A DNA stretch of 64,000 nucleotides from Ilex aquifolium (Eukaryota; Streptophyta; Magnoliopsida; Aquifoliales; Aquifoliaceae): NCBI GenBank assembly GCA_951799425.1, contig OX637402.1:17931844-17995843 (forward strand), read 5' to 3'. Both the position numbers and the translations under genes were made by a program. The notes under the pieces were generated by a model. It did no database searches. It was not told the origin of the DNA and was given only the letters and a program-made list of their open reading frames with translations. Shown here one piece after another: positions 23,504-35,486 of the stretch (its first letter is position 1; each line of letters opens with the position of its first letter).

Positions 23504-26500
23504 ATGGCAATCACCACGAGATCAATGTCTCAACAACCCGGGGACAACAACCCGGCTCACCGGGAGGAGGTTTCGCCTCCTTCCGCACCTTCAGGACCTT
23601 CTGCCACGGCGACCCCCGTCGTCGGACAGCAACAACTCTTGCAGACCATGCAGCTGCTAGTGGAACAGAACCAGCAGATTATCCAACTTATGCTCGCCCA
23701 AGGGGGCATCGCCCCTCACCCTGCAAGAGGAGCACCACTCCCTCCAACAGGGGAGGAGCAACAACCCCTTCTTTCTGGGCACCGGGCAGCCCATCATCAT
23801 GGGGGCCTCTGCCAGAATGCCCCGAGGCCACAAGGCGCCTCTCGTCCAGTAGCCCCTCCTCAGCGCGCAGGAAACTCACGTGTACCCCCTATTTCACACG
23901 TACCTGCACAGGAGGACGAAGACGGCGAGAGTCAGTATGGTGATCACCAAAGCCAATATCGTCATCCGACTGAAGATCCCCCCAACCAGTGGGACGAGAA
24001 GATTAGAGAGGTGCAGAACCAACTTGGGATTCCCTCAACGCCATCAAGGCGCAAGCACCTGAAGCCGTAGACTATCTGGTAAGACGTACTGATACGCCTT
24101 TTACTGCTGATATTGTCAATTATCTTTTGCCTTCAAAGTTCAAGATGCCCAACATCGAGATCTTCGATGGCACCAAAGACCCCCTCGACCACTTGGATAC
24201 GTACAAATCTCTCATGCAACTCCACAACGTGCCTGAGGAGATTATGTGCAGAGCTTTCCCTACTACCTTGAAGGGGTCTGCTCGCCAGTGGTTCTCCAAG
24301 ATCAAACCTTCCTCCATACTGTGACGCCCCAAAAATCCGGGGGTCCGTTGATTACCCATCAACCCGCGGAATACCTATAGATACCTAGTGTCTCGATATC
24401 ACACTGTTATGCCCCACTTACCGGGGTCCATAACTTACGAAATTTGGGCAGAGTCTCCTTTGTATGGGGAGCTCTACCCAATACCCAACCTGTGCAATAC
24501 ACAATTACCAGACCCATCTGAGGTCAAATATAAAGCAATGGCAGCACCGGGTCCATGTATAAGTAAACATTGGCCACACTGGGTCCAATTAACCATACTT
24601 ATATAACATACAAGGTTCCATTATAAGTATTCAAATATGATTACCATATTTACATGTCATAAACCATCTTAAAACAAAAGGTTTACAAAATCTTGAGATA
24701 AGGCCACACATAGGCCCCCTTCACCCTTGATGCTCTCCATGGGAGCCAATCGCCGGTGTAAACCCAACACCTGAAATTGTTTCCCGTATAGGGTGAGCAC
24801 AACGCCCAGTAGAGATAAACCTATAGAGGTTACTCTTCCCCTAGATGCACATGCTCATGTAATCATCACATAAACATATAACTAAACATTTCTCATACTT
24901 ATGCATTCTATGATGGAATGCAACAATGCTATGCCATGGAATGAAGTGACACTCACCCATGCGTTTCAACCCGAGTCCTCACCGACTCACACAACACAAT
25001 GCAACGCCAAAGTGTAATGCAACCCGTCTATTGACGAAAAAATCCTTCCAATGATCGTTATGAAATCCGATCATTATTGGAATCTACCCATTGAATTGGT
25101 GTTTTTATAACCAAATCTTGTGTTTCCTTTGGGCAACGGATTTTGGAATTTCACCCTGGCTCCGTAAGCATTACACTTTTGTGGAATTTCACCCCGGGAA
25201 GTGTATGAACCAAGTGGTTTAGGGCTTTTCACCCAAGGAAGTCGTCATGCCCCTTCTTGCTATACCCAACACAAGTTTTCCTTATGCAATGCAATCATGT
25301 GACTCCATGTGACCATCGGTTCACATTTCCAAGCCCACATATCAACTACCAAACAAGGTGTTGATTATATCCATGCATCTCCCACACACCAACACTCATG
25401 CAATAGTCCCATGAATGTGATGCCATGAAAATGCTCAAAATGCAATAACTACCACATGAGCAATGTATCCACATGTTCAACATGTCATAACTTCATGGCA
25501 ATTATATCAAGTGCATATAACTACCAAATCTCATATTCATGTCAACATATCAAAGTCATGGCTTGACAACATAGAGCATAATTTCAATTGTCTCTATACA
25601 CATAAACATGTTATCACAATATCATTGAAATAACCTCATTTCATCAACCAAGACATTTAAACAAACACCTTAAATGCATACAATATATTTACAAACAATT
25701 CATGTCCACATTCATCAAATCCTAAGGAGAATTCACACATGTAATTCTCTATAGTTAATTTCAAGGTTGAATTTGTTATGAATACTTTTCAAACACACTT
25801 CCTCATCCCAAATTCATGGAACCATGCATATCTATATATAAACCTACATATATATATATATATACACTTATCTACATCTAGAACAAGAATAGACCAAAGT
25901 AGGAGAACCCCTACCTCTTAGGAGTGTAGAAAACCCCCAAAAACACCAAAACCACTCCAAAACTTTGAATCTCTCAAGATCGCCTCTTTAGATCTTCGGT
26001 GAAATTCCTTGTTTTTGGTGCCCACGCGTAGCCCTTGTCGCGTAGATCAACTTTACCTTTTGAATCGACGAATTCCGACGGACGGAACTCCCGGAATCGG
26101 CGAAAGAAAATTTAAAAACCCACTTTTTCTCTCCTCTCTCTCCAAAAACGTGTATACTGTTTTTTTAGCTGAAGAATCTGAATAAAATCAGATATTTGTT
26201 CCCTATTTATAGTCGCAAATGAGCGGTCCACATCGCACCGCATATTTTCGACTTTCGGGTCCGTTTTTCGTCCCGAAACGACTCATTAAATCCCGAATTA
26301 AGTCCAAATTAATTTTATTGGAACTTTAATCCAATTATAAGGAAATTTTATAAAATCCATTACTGGGGACCTTTAAAAGATCCATCGCCACGCAGTCGTC
26401 TCGAACTACGTGCAAAAATCCGACTATCTCGGAATTCGACGAATTTTCTGGTGGTTACTAGATTTCGCGTTACGAATCCAACGACGCACTCCGTTTCCTC

Positions 26501-27657
26501 ATCCGAGGTCTAGAACATATGTATTTTAAATACGCTCAGTAGTGGCAAATGACTATTTTGCCCCTTTTCAGAAAAAAATCAAATTTTCCCGGGTTTCACA
26601 CATACACTCCTTTGCAGAGCTGAGTAGGTCCTTCGTCTCCCACTTCATTGGGGGACGCCGCCACCAAAAACCAGTGACACAACTGCTCACCATCAAGCAA
26701 GACAGGGACGAGAGTCTCAGGGGCTATCTTGCCCGCTTCAACAAAGAGGTCCTCCAGGTTGAGGAGCCGGATGATAGGGTGGCCTTGGCTGCTTTTATCG
26801 CTGGGCTCCGCTCATGTAGCTTCATGTTCTCCGTGCTAAAGAAGCCACCCTCTAGTATGCCCGAGCTGTTGTCCAGGGCTCAGAAATACATGAACGCAGA
26901 GGACATCACTAAGGCCCGCCGGGGAGAACCCTCTCGAGGAGGTGAGAAGAGAAAAGAAAGCCGTGAAGATAGGAGGGAGACCGAGAACAAGAAAAAGAAA
27001 GATGACAGGGTGTCTGTGAAGGACCGTCTCGGTCCACTACCCCTAAAAGACCGACAGCCTTTCACACCACTCAACGCCTCAGTGGAGCACATCTTGCTCC
27101 AAATACAGGATGACCCTGCCATCCGTTGGCCCGGAAAAATGAAATCCGACCCCAAGCGCCGGAATACCAGTAAGTACTGTCGCTTCCACCGCGACCACGG
27201 CCATGAAACAGATGACTGCTTCCAGTTGAAGAAGCAGATTGAAGAGCTTATTCAACGGGGCCATCTGAGGCAGTACGTGGCTGGTCGAGGACCAGCTCCA
27301 CCGCATGAAGAGCGTGAACACCAGCAACCCCTTGGCGAGATTCAGACCATCGCAGGAGGGTTAGGAGGAGGAGGTGACTCCAACTCCGCCAGGAAGGCAC
27401 ACGCTAGGAAAGCCAGACATGCAGAGTCACATGACTCTCGCCCAATGAAGACACCCCGACATGGGGAAGAGGAGATCATCATTTTCTCAGACAAAGACCT
27501 GGAGGGGGTTCAAGCTCCACATGATGACCCTCTAGTCCTAACGTTGATGGTGGCCAACTACCAGGTGAGGAGAGTACTTATTGATAGTGGCAGCTCTGCC
27601 GACATCCTGTTTGCCACAGCCTACGACAGCCTTCACCTTGGTAGAGAGAGACTATAA
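23504..27657 (+). pseudogene. gag-protease pseudogene, split by a solo LTR
   Basis: Starts at ATG 23504 (MAITTRSMSQQ). A one-base deletion near 24030 breaks the frame; gag then continues in the next frame (FDGTKDPLDHLDTYKSLM) to 24319, where the solo LTR interrupts the codons of SSIH. Gag resumes at 26606 (SFAELSRSF...) and runs in one frame through the Cys/His block (YCRFHRDHGHETDDCF, about 27173-27220) into an aspartic protease start with the DSGSSAD active-site motif (27584-27604). A further frameshift follows near 27640. In an intact Tat element this would be the capsid and protease part of one polyprotein. Confidence 0.88.
24320..26600. mobile_element. Solo LTR, 2281 bp, nested in gag
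   Basis: Starts TGTGACGCCCC and ends CCCGGGTTTCACA (short inverted TGTGA...TCACA), flanked by exact CATAC duplications at 24315-24319 and 26601-26605. No coding region, primer site or second LTR is inside, so it is read as the solo LTR left by recombination between the LTRs of another element. The TGTGACGCCCC start resembles LTRs of plant chromoviruses of the Tekay/Del group, from memory. Removing it and one duplication restores the gag reading frame locally. It must be younger than its host element. Confidence 0.85.
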
Positions 27658-30600
27658 CCTGTCAGGACTCCCTTGGTTGGCTTCTCAAGAGAGAGAGTCC
27701 AACCCCTGGGGGTCTATCACTTTGCCTGTCACAGCAGGGACTGCTCCAAGGAGTTCTACTATCATGGTAAATTTTCTTGTACTTGATTGCCCTTCTGCGT
27801 ATAATATAATTCTCGGACGCCCTGCCCTCAATGCTCTAAAGGCAGTGCCATCTACCTACCACCTTCTCCTCCGTTTCCCAACCTCTAGTGGGATTGGGGA
27901 GATAAGAGGAGATCAGGTCTCAGCCAGAGAGTGCTATGTGGCCTCGATGAGGGCTACGAGGTCACATGAGACTCTCCAAGTCGAAGTGTATGATCCCAGG
28001 GAGGACAGTGTCATAGAAAGGGGTGAACCAGCAGAAGAGCTCCGACCAGTTATGATCAATGATAATCTTCCAGAAAGGAAGGTCTACATAGGCTCCTCAC
28101 TTTCACAGGAGCAGGCTTCCGCCTTGGTAGACTTCCTCAGACAGAACGCAGACGTCTTCGCTTAGTCTCACAAAGACCTGGAAGGCATCAACCCAGAGGT
28201 GGTCACCCATCGACTCAATGTCGACCCGAGATGTAAGCCTATTCGACAGAAATTGAGGAATGTAAGCACTGAAAGGGGGCAAGCCATGGAAGCAGAGGTA
28301 GACAAGTTATTAACTAATGGATCAGTAAGGGAGGTAGCCTACCCAGACTGGCTATCCAATGTGGTGATGGTAACTAAAACCAATGGGAGATGGCGCCTAT
28401 GCGTAGACTTCACATAACTCAACAAAGCCTGTCCAAAAGACAGCTATCCACTCCCACGTATTGACCTCCTTATTGATGCCACTGCTGGTCATGAACTCTT
28501 GAGTTTCCTGGATGCCTACTCCGGTTATAATCAGATCAGCATGTTCCCCTCAGACCAGGAGAAGACCTCTTTCATCACTCCAAAAGGCACTTACTGTTAC
28601 AAAGTGATGCCTTTCGGACTCAAGAACGCCGGGGCCACTTACCAACGCCTCGTCAACAAGATGTTTGAGGCTCAGATTGGAAAGACCATGGAGGTCTACG
28701 TAGATGACATGTTGGTGAAGAGTGTAGTTGCGAATGATCATGCATCGCACCTACAGGAGACCTTTGACGTATTAAGAGCCTACAAGATGAAGCTGAACCC
28801 TGAAAAGTGTGCCTTCGGCGTCGGCTCAGGAAAATTTCTAGGCTTCATGGTCCACAAGAGAGGCATAGAGGCCAACCCTGACAAGATCAGGGCCATCATG
28901 GAGATGAAGTCCCCCGCCTCGACCAAGGAGGTCCAGCGCCTCAACGGAAGGGTAGCAGCCCTCAACAGGTTTGTCTCTAAGTCAGCCGATAAATGCCTAC
29001 CTTTCTTTAAAATCCTACGCAGGTCATTCCAGTGGGAATCAGAGGCTGAGGAAGCCTTCCAGAAGCTTAAAGCCTACCTCGCCGCACCACCTCTGCTCTC
29101 CCATGCACTACCAGGGGAAAAATTGTACTTGTACCTCTCCTCTTCACCGTCTGCCGTAAGCTCCGTCCTCATCAGAGAGGATGAGGGCACCCAGAAGCCC
29201 GTCTACTATGTGAGTAGAGCCTACCGAGGGGCAGAGATAAGGTATTCGGAGTTAGAAAAATTAGCTCTTGCCCTCGTCACGGCAGCCAGACGTCTGCGCC
29301 CCTACTTTCAGGGCCACACCATCGTGGTAGTTACCGATCAACCACTTAAAAGAATTTTGGGGAAGCCTGACGTCTCTGGTAGGATGCTCAAATGGGCAGT
29401 GGAGTTGAGTGAATTCGACATACAGTACCAGCCTAGGGTTGCCATCAAAGCCCAAGCCCTTGCAGATTTTGTGGCAGAGTCAACGCCCTTGCGGGAGTCC
29501 CAAGGAGAGGCATCAGGCGCCCATGCGCCCACCTACTCAGTGCACGCTAACTCCGCCCACCAGGAGTCTAGCCCAGATGTTGCCCAAGAGGGGAACCACT
29601 ACCCAGAGAAAGAGGGGGAATCAGCTGCGCCGACCACATTACCAGAGGCGCCACTCACTAAGCCCTGGGCACCGCCCAGCCTCCCCAAGGCTCCGTCACC
29701 TCAGCCCTCATTGCATTCTCCCCCATCACCCCCTACACCATCCTGGAAGCTCTACGTAGATGGGTCTTCCACTAGCGAAGGGGGTGGAGCTGGACTAGTA
29801 CTAATCAGCCCACATGGCACACCCTTGAAGTACGCTGTCTCTTTACACTTCACCACGTCAAACAACCAAGCAGAGTATGAAGCTCTCATATCAGGCCTAA
29901 GGTTAGCTTTGGAGATGGAAGCACTCAACCTCATGGCCTACAGTGACTCTCAGCTCATAGTCAACCAAGTGAGGGGAGAGTTTGAAGCCAAGGAATAAAG
30001 GATGCAGGAGTATCTCTCAGTGGTCCAAGCACTGCTCACAAGGTTTGCCTGCTTCGACATCCACCATGTGCCTCGAGAAGAGAACGTTATGGCATACGCC
30101 CTTGCAAAGTTCGCCTCTGCCAATATTCTCATGGGCCCAGCACTAACGGGTCACCAGTTCCAGCCCAGCACCACCAAACCAGAGGAGGAGGTCCACTGTG
30201 CATCCTCAGAGTCTAACTGGATGACTTCTATCCGAATGTATCTGCAGGAGGGCACTGGTCCAGACGACCCGGTAGAGGCCAAAAAAGTGAGGGTGAGAGC
30301 ATCCAGGTATGTCATCCTACAGAACACCCTTTACAAGAAAAGTCACTCTCTCCCTCTACTCCGCTGCCTCTCCCCCGAAGAAACCAACTACGCCATGAGG
30401 GAGATCCATGAAGGGGTATGTGGGAACCATTCAGGAGGGCGTGCACTGGCCCATAAAGCAATTAGGCAGGGATATTATTGGCCTACTATGATCCGAGATG
30501 CCAAAGACTTCGTCAAGAGATGTGATAAGTGCCAGCGTTTTGCAACGGTACCCAGACAACCACCCGAAAAACTCACCACCATTCAGAGCCCATGGCCCTT

Positions 30601-31452
30601 CTCCATGTGGGGGATTGATATCCTAGGTCCCCTGCCAATGAGTCGAGGCCAATGCAAGTTTGTAGTCGTAGCCATCGACTACTTTACCAAGTGGGCAGAA
30701 GCAGAAGCCTTGGCCAAAATCACAGATCAAAAGATAAAGGATTTCATATGGAGGAATCTAGTCTGCAGGTTTGGAATACCACATGCTATTGTCAGCGACA
30801 ACGCCAAGCAGTTTGACAACAAACTCCTCAACGGTTTCTGTGCAGACCTCCAGATCAAGCAACCCCACTCAAGCCCTGCCCATCCCCAGGCAAATGGTCA
30901 AGCAGAGGTCACTGTCAGAACCATACTCCGTAACCTGAAGGCTAGATTGGAGACTGCCAAGGGGAGATGGGTAGACGAGCTCCCAGGAGTGCTATGGGCA
31001 TATCAGACCACACCAAGGAGTCCAACGGGTGGAACACCTTTCTCTCTAGCATATGGAACAGAGGCAGTGATACCCGTTGAAATCGGGGTACACTCTCTTA
31101 GGGTCCAACACTATGACCCTGCCCGTAATGAAGAAAGCCTCCGCATCAACCTCGACTTGGTAGAGGAGGAGAGGGAGATAGCCATGCTCCGGAATGCAGA
31201 GTACAAACGTCGCATGACTAAGTACTACAACTCGAGGGTGAAGCCTCGGTCTTTCTTACCCGGGGACCTGGTCTTGAAAAAGGTTATCCTGTCTACCAAA
31301 GACTCCCGAGAAGGAAAATTGGGACCAACTGGGAAGGTCCCTATACCGTTATAGAGGCAGTAAGGCCAGGATCCTACAGAATCCAAAACACCGAAGGAAA
31401 GGTCCTAGCTCATCCATGGAATGCAGAGCACTTAAAGAAATACTACCAGTAG
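27605..31452 (+). pseudogene. pol pseudogene: RT, RNase H, archaeal-type RNase H, integrase
   Basis: One frame carries most of pol, broken by TAG 28163-28165, TAA 28415-28417, TAA 29996-29998 and a one-base deletion near 31320, after which another frame ends at TAG 31450-31452. Reverse transcriptase includes MPFGLKNAGATYQ and the active site YVDDM (28697-28711). A first RNase H spans about 29100-29370. After a Pro-rich linker (29490-29740) comes a second RNase H (WKLYVDGSS, NNQAEYEAL, YSDSQL), the dual arrangement of Tat elements. Integrase shows the His/Cys zinc region (30400-30540, CDKCQR), core Asp in GIDILGP, VSDNAKQF and QANGQAE. At least four lesions make the copy unable to supply enzymes. 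Confidence 0.9.
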
Positions 31453-31680
31453 CTGGGGGTAGTGAGTCATGAGTCGAGGGCCATTACTTGTACTGTTTAC
31501 TTTTTAGTCGTCTTGCTATTTTCTACTTTCTTAAGTGTTTGCTTGGAATTGCAAAATAAAATTTCAAAGTACTTTCTCAAAAAGTTGTGCTTCATTAAGA
31601 CCCATGAGCCTTTTACAAAAAGAAGACATAGTCTGTCAAAAAAAAAAAAAGAAAAAAAAAAGGGTACAAAGGCATCACTC

Positions 31681-33958
31681 CTAATGACCCTCACTGCTCC
31701 CACTCACATAGTCTCCTTCATCGCCGTCTTCATCGGAGTCGGGGGCCTCATCAGGCCGAAAGATAGTAAAGTCAGTGTAAGGATATTCTGCTGTGGCCTT
31801 CCTCCTGAGCTCCTCGTAGCCGTCAATGAAGGCACGGGCCCTGCCCTTCTCAGCAGCATCCCTACTTCTCTCAGCAGCATCTCTCTGGGCCTCGGCCCTA
31901 GTAGCTCTCTCAAGTGCTACACGAAGGTCGGCCTCGAGCTGGGTAATCCTCTCCCGCGTCTGCACCAACTCCTCAGCGGCACTCTCTCGTGTCTGTCGCT
32001 CGAGCTTCAACTGCTTCTCGGCATCCTCTCGTGCCTGCCGTGAAAGCTCTGCAGCATCCTCTCGTGCCTGCTGCTCCTCGGCAGCCTCCCGTGCCTGCCT
32101 CTCCATCGCCTGGCCATTGACTGCGTCCCTGATCTTTAGAGTGTTGTTGAACAAGCAGGGTAAAGCAGCGGCAACCTGAAAGCATTCAGAGATACATGAA
32201 GAGTCATAAAGCAAGACCAAGGTATCACAGAAAGCCACATACAAGGAAAGGGGAGCAAGACTTACCAATGCAAAACCCTCCATGGTAGCATCAATTACGC
32301 CCTCTGGCCCTCTAGAAGCAATCTCTTGGATCTCGACGCCAGACACAAAGTTTTCCAGCCTCCCCTTCGCCAATCTCACATCCCTCAACATGGATACTGG
32401 GGGAGGACCTGAAACGGGAAAACTGGGCAGACCCTCCGCCCTGTCAGGAGGCAACGTCGGAGTCTCAGCCCCCGCAACACTATAAGAGTGATCTCTCAGG
32501 GGCGAAGAAACGTCAAGCGAGGAAGGAGGAGGAGCATCACCCGGGTCAGCCTCTGAGAAACTAGCCTGACCAGTAAACTCTGGTCGCGAAGAGCTGGGGG
32601 CACTGGATCTTGCCCTCTTGGAACGACGAGGGGGAGATGGCTCCGCCATAGAAGAAAGAACCTCCCCCACCAGGGACCTGTCAACAGGAAGACCTGCAGG
32701 GCCAATGTAAGCCAAAAAAGCATACCATGGTGTGCTTTCAAAGGAATAACGAAAGGAGTAAAAGTACCTTTCCTCCTCGGCCTCGTAAGAATCGAAGGAA
32801 TACCGGGCGCCGACATGATCTCCGAAAACTTTCTGGTCGGGTAGTTACGGACCACGTCGAGCAGCCTCTCTTGCATTGGGGTCAGAATCGGTGGATCTGC
32901 AAAGAGAAGGTAACATCACAAGAGCAAATAGGCAAAAATTAATGCAGAAACAGTAGGTGAAATAGTTACCTTGGGAACTCCGGGGAACTGTGTCCCATCG
33001 GGTGGGCACCACGTCACGATCAGACTCAGAAGCCCACTCTCCACCGATGAAGAAAAATCTCCTCTTCCAGTTGTGGAGGTTGGACGTACGCCCCTCAATA
33101 ATCCTGCCCGCACTGGGGGCAAAGCGGTACCATCCCTGATGGGGAACCGGGTTCACACGAAGAGCATGAGTAGCCAAGAACTCTTCGAGCGGTGGGGGGA
33201 CAGTAGCAGGGTGAACCAATCGCCAAAGAGTAAAGAATGTCATAATCACCCTCCAACCATTGGGGGCCAACCTCCCCGGGACAAGGGACAGGTACTCCAG
33301 AACCCGACATATAGGTCTGGGGATAGGGAACCGCAGACCAGCCTCCAACATACCCTCATAAACGACGATCTTGCCTAGGGAATCACTGCATGCAGACTCG
33401 TTGGCCTCGGGACGGCGGCATGTCACGGAGGGCGGGATACGGTACCAGGTAACTATGTTGGAAATATCTTCGTCGTATTTAAGAGAGCTAAATATAGAGA
33501 CTACCTAAGAAGTATTGTTCCCCTCTGCACTTCGACCTTCGCCAAGGTCCCAGGCGGGTTCCCCCTCATCTGAAAGGATACCCCAGGGGCAGGCTCAGTT
33601 CGTGGGTAGGAAAAAATTTGTCATATTGACAAAGGATATAAAAAAAAAAAAAGCAGCGGAACATACCTTGGGAGCCAGGCCTATCCAAGTCAGCAACTGG
33701 CCGTTTTCTAGACTCGAGAGAGGAGAGCTGCACCACGCGGGGGGTGTCATCGGATGACCTCTGGGCACCACCCACACCGCCTGAAGAGCCCAGGGCGCCG
33801 CCTAGACCATGGGTACTGCCCTCAGTTGAAGATTTACTCAGTTGCACAACTATGCCTTGAGCCCTCGCTGACATGCCGAAGGGGTTGACTGGGGCCTTAG
33901 TGCTTGAACCCGACCTCGAACTGATAATCCCAAAGGGCTTTTCTCCACTGGAAGACAT
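31681..33958 (-). pseudogene. Spliced antisense gene of the Tat element (Transposase_28-like)
   Basis: Between integrase and the 3' LTR, five minus-strand exons can be joined with GT-AG introns in consistent phase: 33958-33667, 33569-32970, 32896-32768, 32693-32266, 32175-31681 (648 codons). The only interruption is an in-frame TAG at 33505-33507. The second exon contains segments (VVYEGMLEAGLRFPIPRP, APNGWRVIMTFF, NWKRRFFFIGGEW) typical of the plant putative gypsy-type transposon domain (Pfam Transposase_28). The last exons are Pro/Ser-rich and then a long Arg/Glu/Ala coiled coil with an acidic tail. Antisense extra ORFs are known in Tat-lineage elements; their function is unknown. The 90-base fourth intron is a multiple of three, so it could be retained in frame. 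The stop may be decay or a missed splice. Confidence 0.75.
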
Positions 33959-34538
33959 CCCCGCAGCGCCGCAACCACCAACAGGATGATTAAAGCCAAC
34001 ACGGAAGGGAGGGGAGGACGCCGACCATGGCAACTCCTTGGGCGCCGACCATGGCAGCCCCTTGGGCGCCCCCTCTCCGCTCCTCTCCTCTTTGCTCCTC
34101 CCTTCCATCATCTCTTGAGCTCATTGTCTTCATTTGTTTGCTTTGGGAGTATGAGGGGAAGGCTAAAGAAAAAATGGTGAGAGGCTATGAAGTGTGAAGT
34201 AGGATGAACAATGAGCTCTTGGGTGCCTTTAAATAGGGAAGCTTGGTAAAGCTTCTTATGGAAGCTTGGTGGTTTACCCAAAGAAAAGGCCTTCAGAAAT
34301 GAGCAACTGCGATACAAGGAATAAGATGGAACAGTAGCCTCAACTCGTAGACAAAAAAAATATATATATACATAAAATAATAATATATATATATTTTTAT
34401 TATTTCCCGGAAAAACTCAGCAAACGACCCGATAAAGAGGTACCGTGAAGAGTAAGGAAAAGCCATGACGAAGCCGAAACACATGCCCTCGACCTCTTTA
34501 TTTTCGAGAAAATCAGAGCTCGGAGCATGGGGGGCAAA
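33959..34538. other. 3' untranslated part of the Tat element with purine tract
   Basis: Includes AT-rich microsatellite sequence (about 34358-34405) and, just before the 3' LTR, ACATGCCCTCGACCTCT and GGAGCATGGGGGGCAAA. Both are shared with the equivalent position of the TR-GAG element (6040-6100), showing common ancestry of the 3' ends. The purine-rich tract at about 34526-34538 should prime plus-strand synthesis. Confidence 0.7.
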
Positions 34539-35481
34539 TGACGAGTCCAAATTCAACTGGGCTAAGCCCGATGAAAATAAGTCGAGAAAGGCCCGAATAC
34601 CAATGGGCCCCGGGATTAATCCAAGTCTTCAAAACCTATCAAGTCGGGTCACTCATCTAAGGAGAACGGAGAAGAGGCGAAGGAGTCGAGGGACAATCGA
34701 AGCCTTATGGGCGCCGACTATGGCAGCCCCATGTGCGCCGACCCCTTGGTTGAGCTCCCCACTCATCATCTCAACTCCTCACTTGCCCTCTCCTCATACC
34801 ATGATATCCCAAGGAAGAATGCACTAGAAGGTCAAGGCCTAAGAAGACACCAATGAGATGACCACCATTGGGCGCCAACCATGGGGCGCCGACCACTGGG
34901 CGCCTACCCCCATGGTGCTCCCTTGCCTTGGTACTCCAGTACTCCTACTCCTATTCCAACTCAAGGTCCAAGCCTAAAGTCCAATCCAAGTCAGGAATCT
35001 CCTCCGACTGAATAGGAACACGAGGGAGAGAATGACGGGATGCGAAGATCTACTCTTACCTTACTTGTGCTTACCAAAGAGGTCTACTCCTACCATGATT
35101 GCACTTACCAAAATAGTGGAAGACCTCTTCCTCACGGCACCGCCTCACCGCCTCACCATTGCTATATAATGTAAGCCCTCTCAAGGGTAAAGGGACACTA
35201 AAAACATCTCCAACATACTTGCTCTCTCCTTCTCTCTCTCTCTCAAGCTCTGTAACACTTCGTTGATTGTTATTCATCAATAAAGAACACCGGCAAACAC
35301 TGCCATTCGAAAGAGTGGACGTAGGTCACCCGAGACCGAACCACTATAAATATCTTGTGTTGACCCGTTATTTATTGTTTTACTCTTGATTGCCATTAAT
35401 TACATGCTAATTGCTCATTAATCACACCCGTTGATATTCTTGACTGTTGATCTTGCACGAAGACAGTTTTGTGCATCATCA
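34539..35481 (+). repeat. 3' LTR of the Tat element
   Basis: 943 bp, mate of 22489-23445. Compared with the 5' copy it has a shorter CT run and an extra GGCGCC-containing insertion near 34875. Confidence 0.92.
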
Positions 35482-35486
35482 AGCTT

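Larger units (their letters stand above)
22489..35481 (+). mobile_element. Tat-lineage Ty3/gypsy retrotransposon with nested solo LTR
   Basis: LTRs of 957 bp (22489-23445) and 943 bp (34539-35481), TG...CA ends, exact AGCTT target duplications (22484-22488 and 35482-35486), a TGGCGCC primer site and a GCATGGGGGGCAAA purine tract before the 3' LTR. The internal order gag, protease, reverse transcriptase, RNase H, second RNase H, integrase is followed by a 3.1-kb region with an antisense gene. A second, archaeal-type RNase H after the normal one is characteristic of the Tat lineage. A 2281-bp solo LTR with a 5-bp duplication sits in gag; without it the element is about 10.7 kb. By eye the LTRs differ at about 13 positions plus length changes in a CT run and one small insertion, so it looks younger than the element at 1859. 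Confidence 0.93.

Noticed and set aside
26542..26605. Apparent start of the long frame ending at 27657
   Set aside because: This part lies in the solo LTR; the frame is open there by chance and gag proper resumes after the CATAC duplication.
27605..31452. Functional pol
   Set aside because: Several in-frame stops and a frameshift near the integrase end; this copy cannot make the full polyprotein.
31462..32179. Plus-strand frames of 193 and 117 codons
   Set aside because: Shadows of the antisense gene of the Tat element; composition is the complement of its coiled coil.
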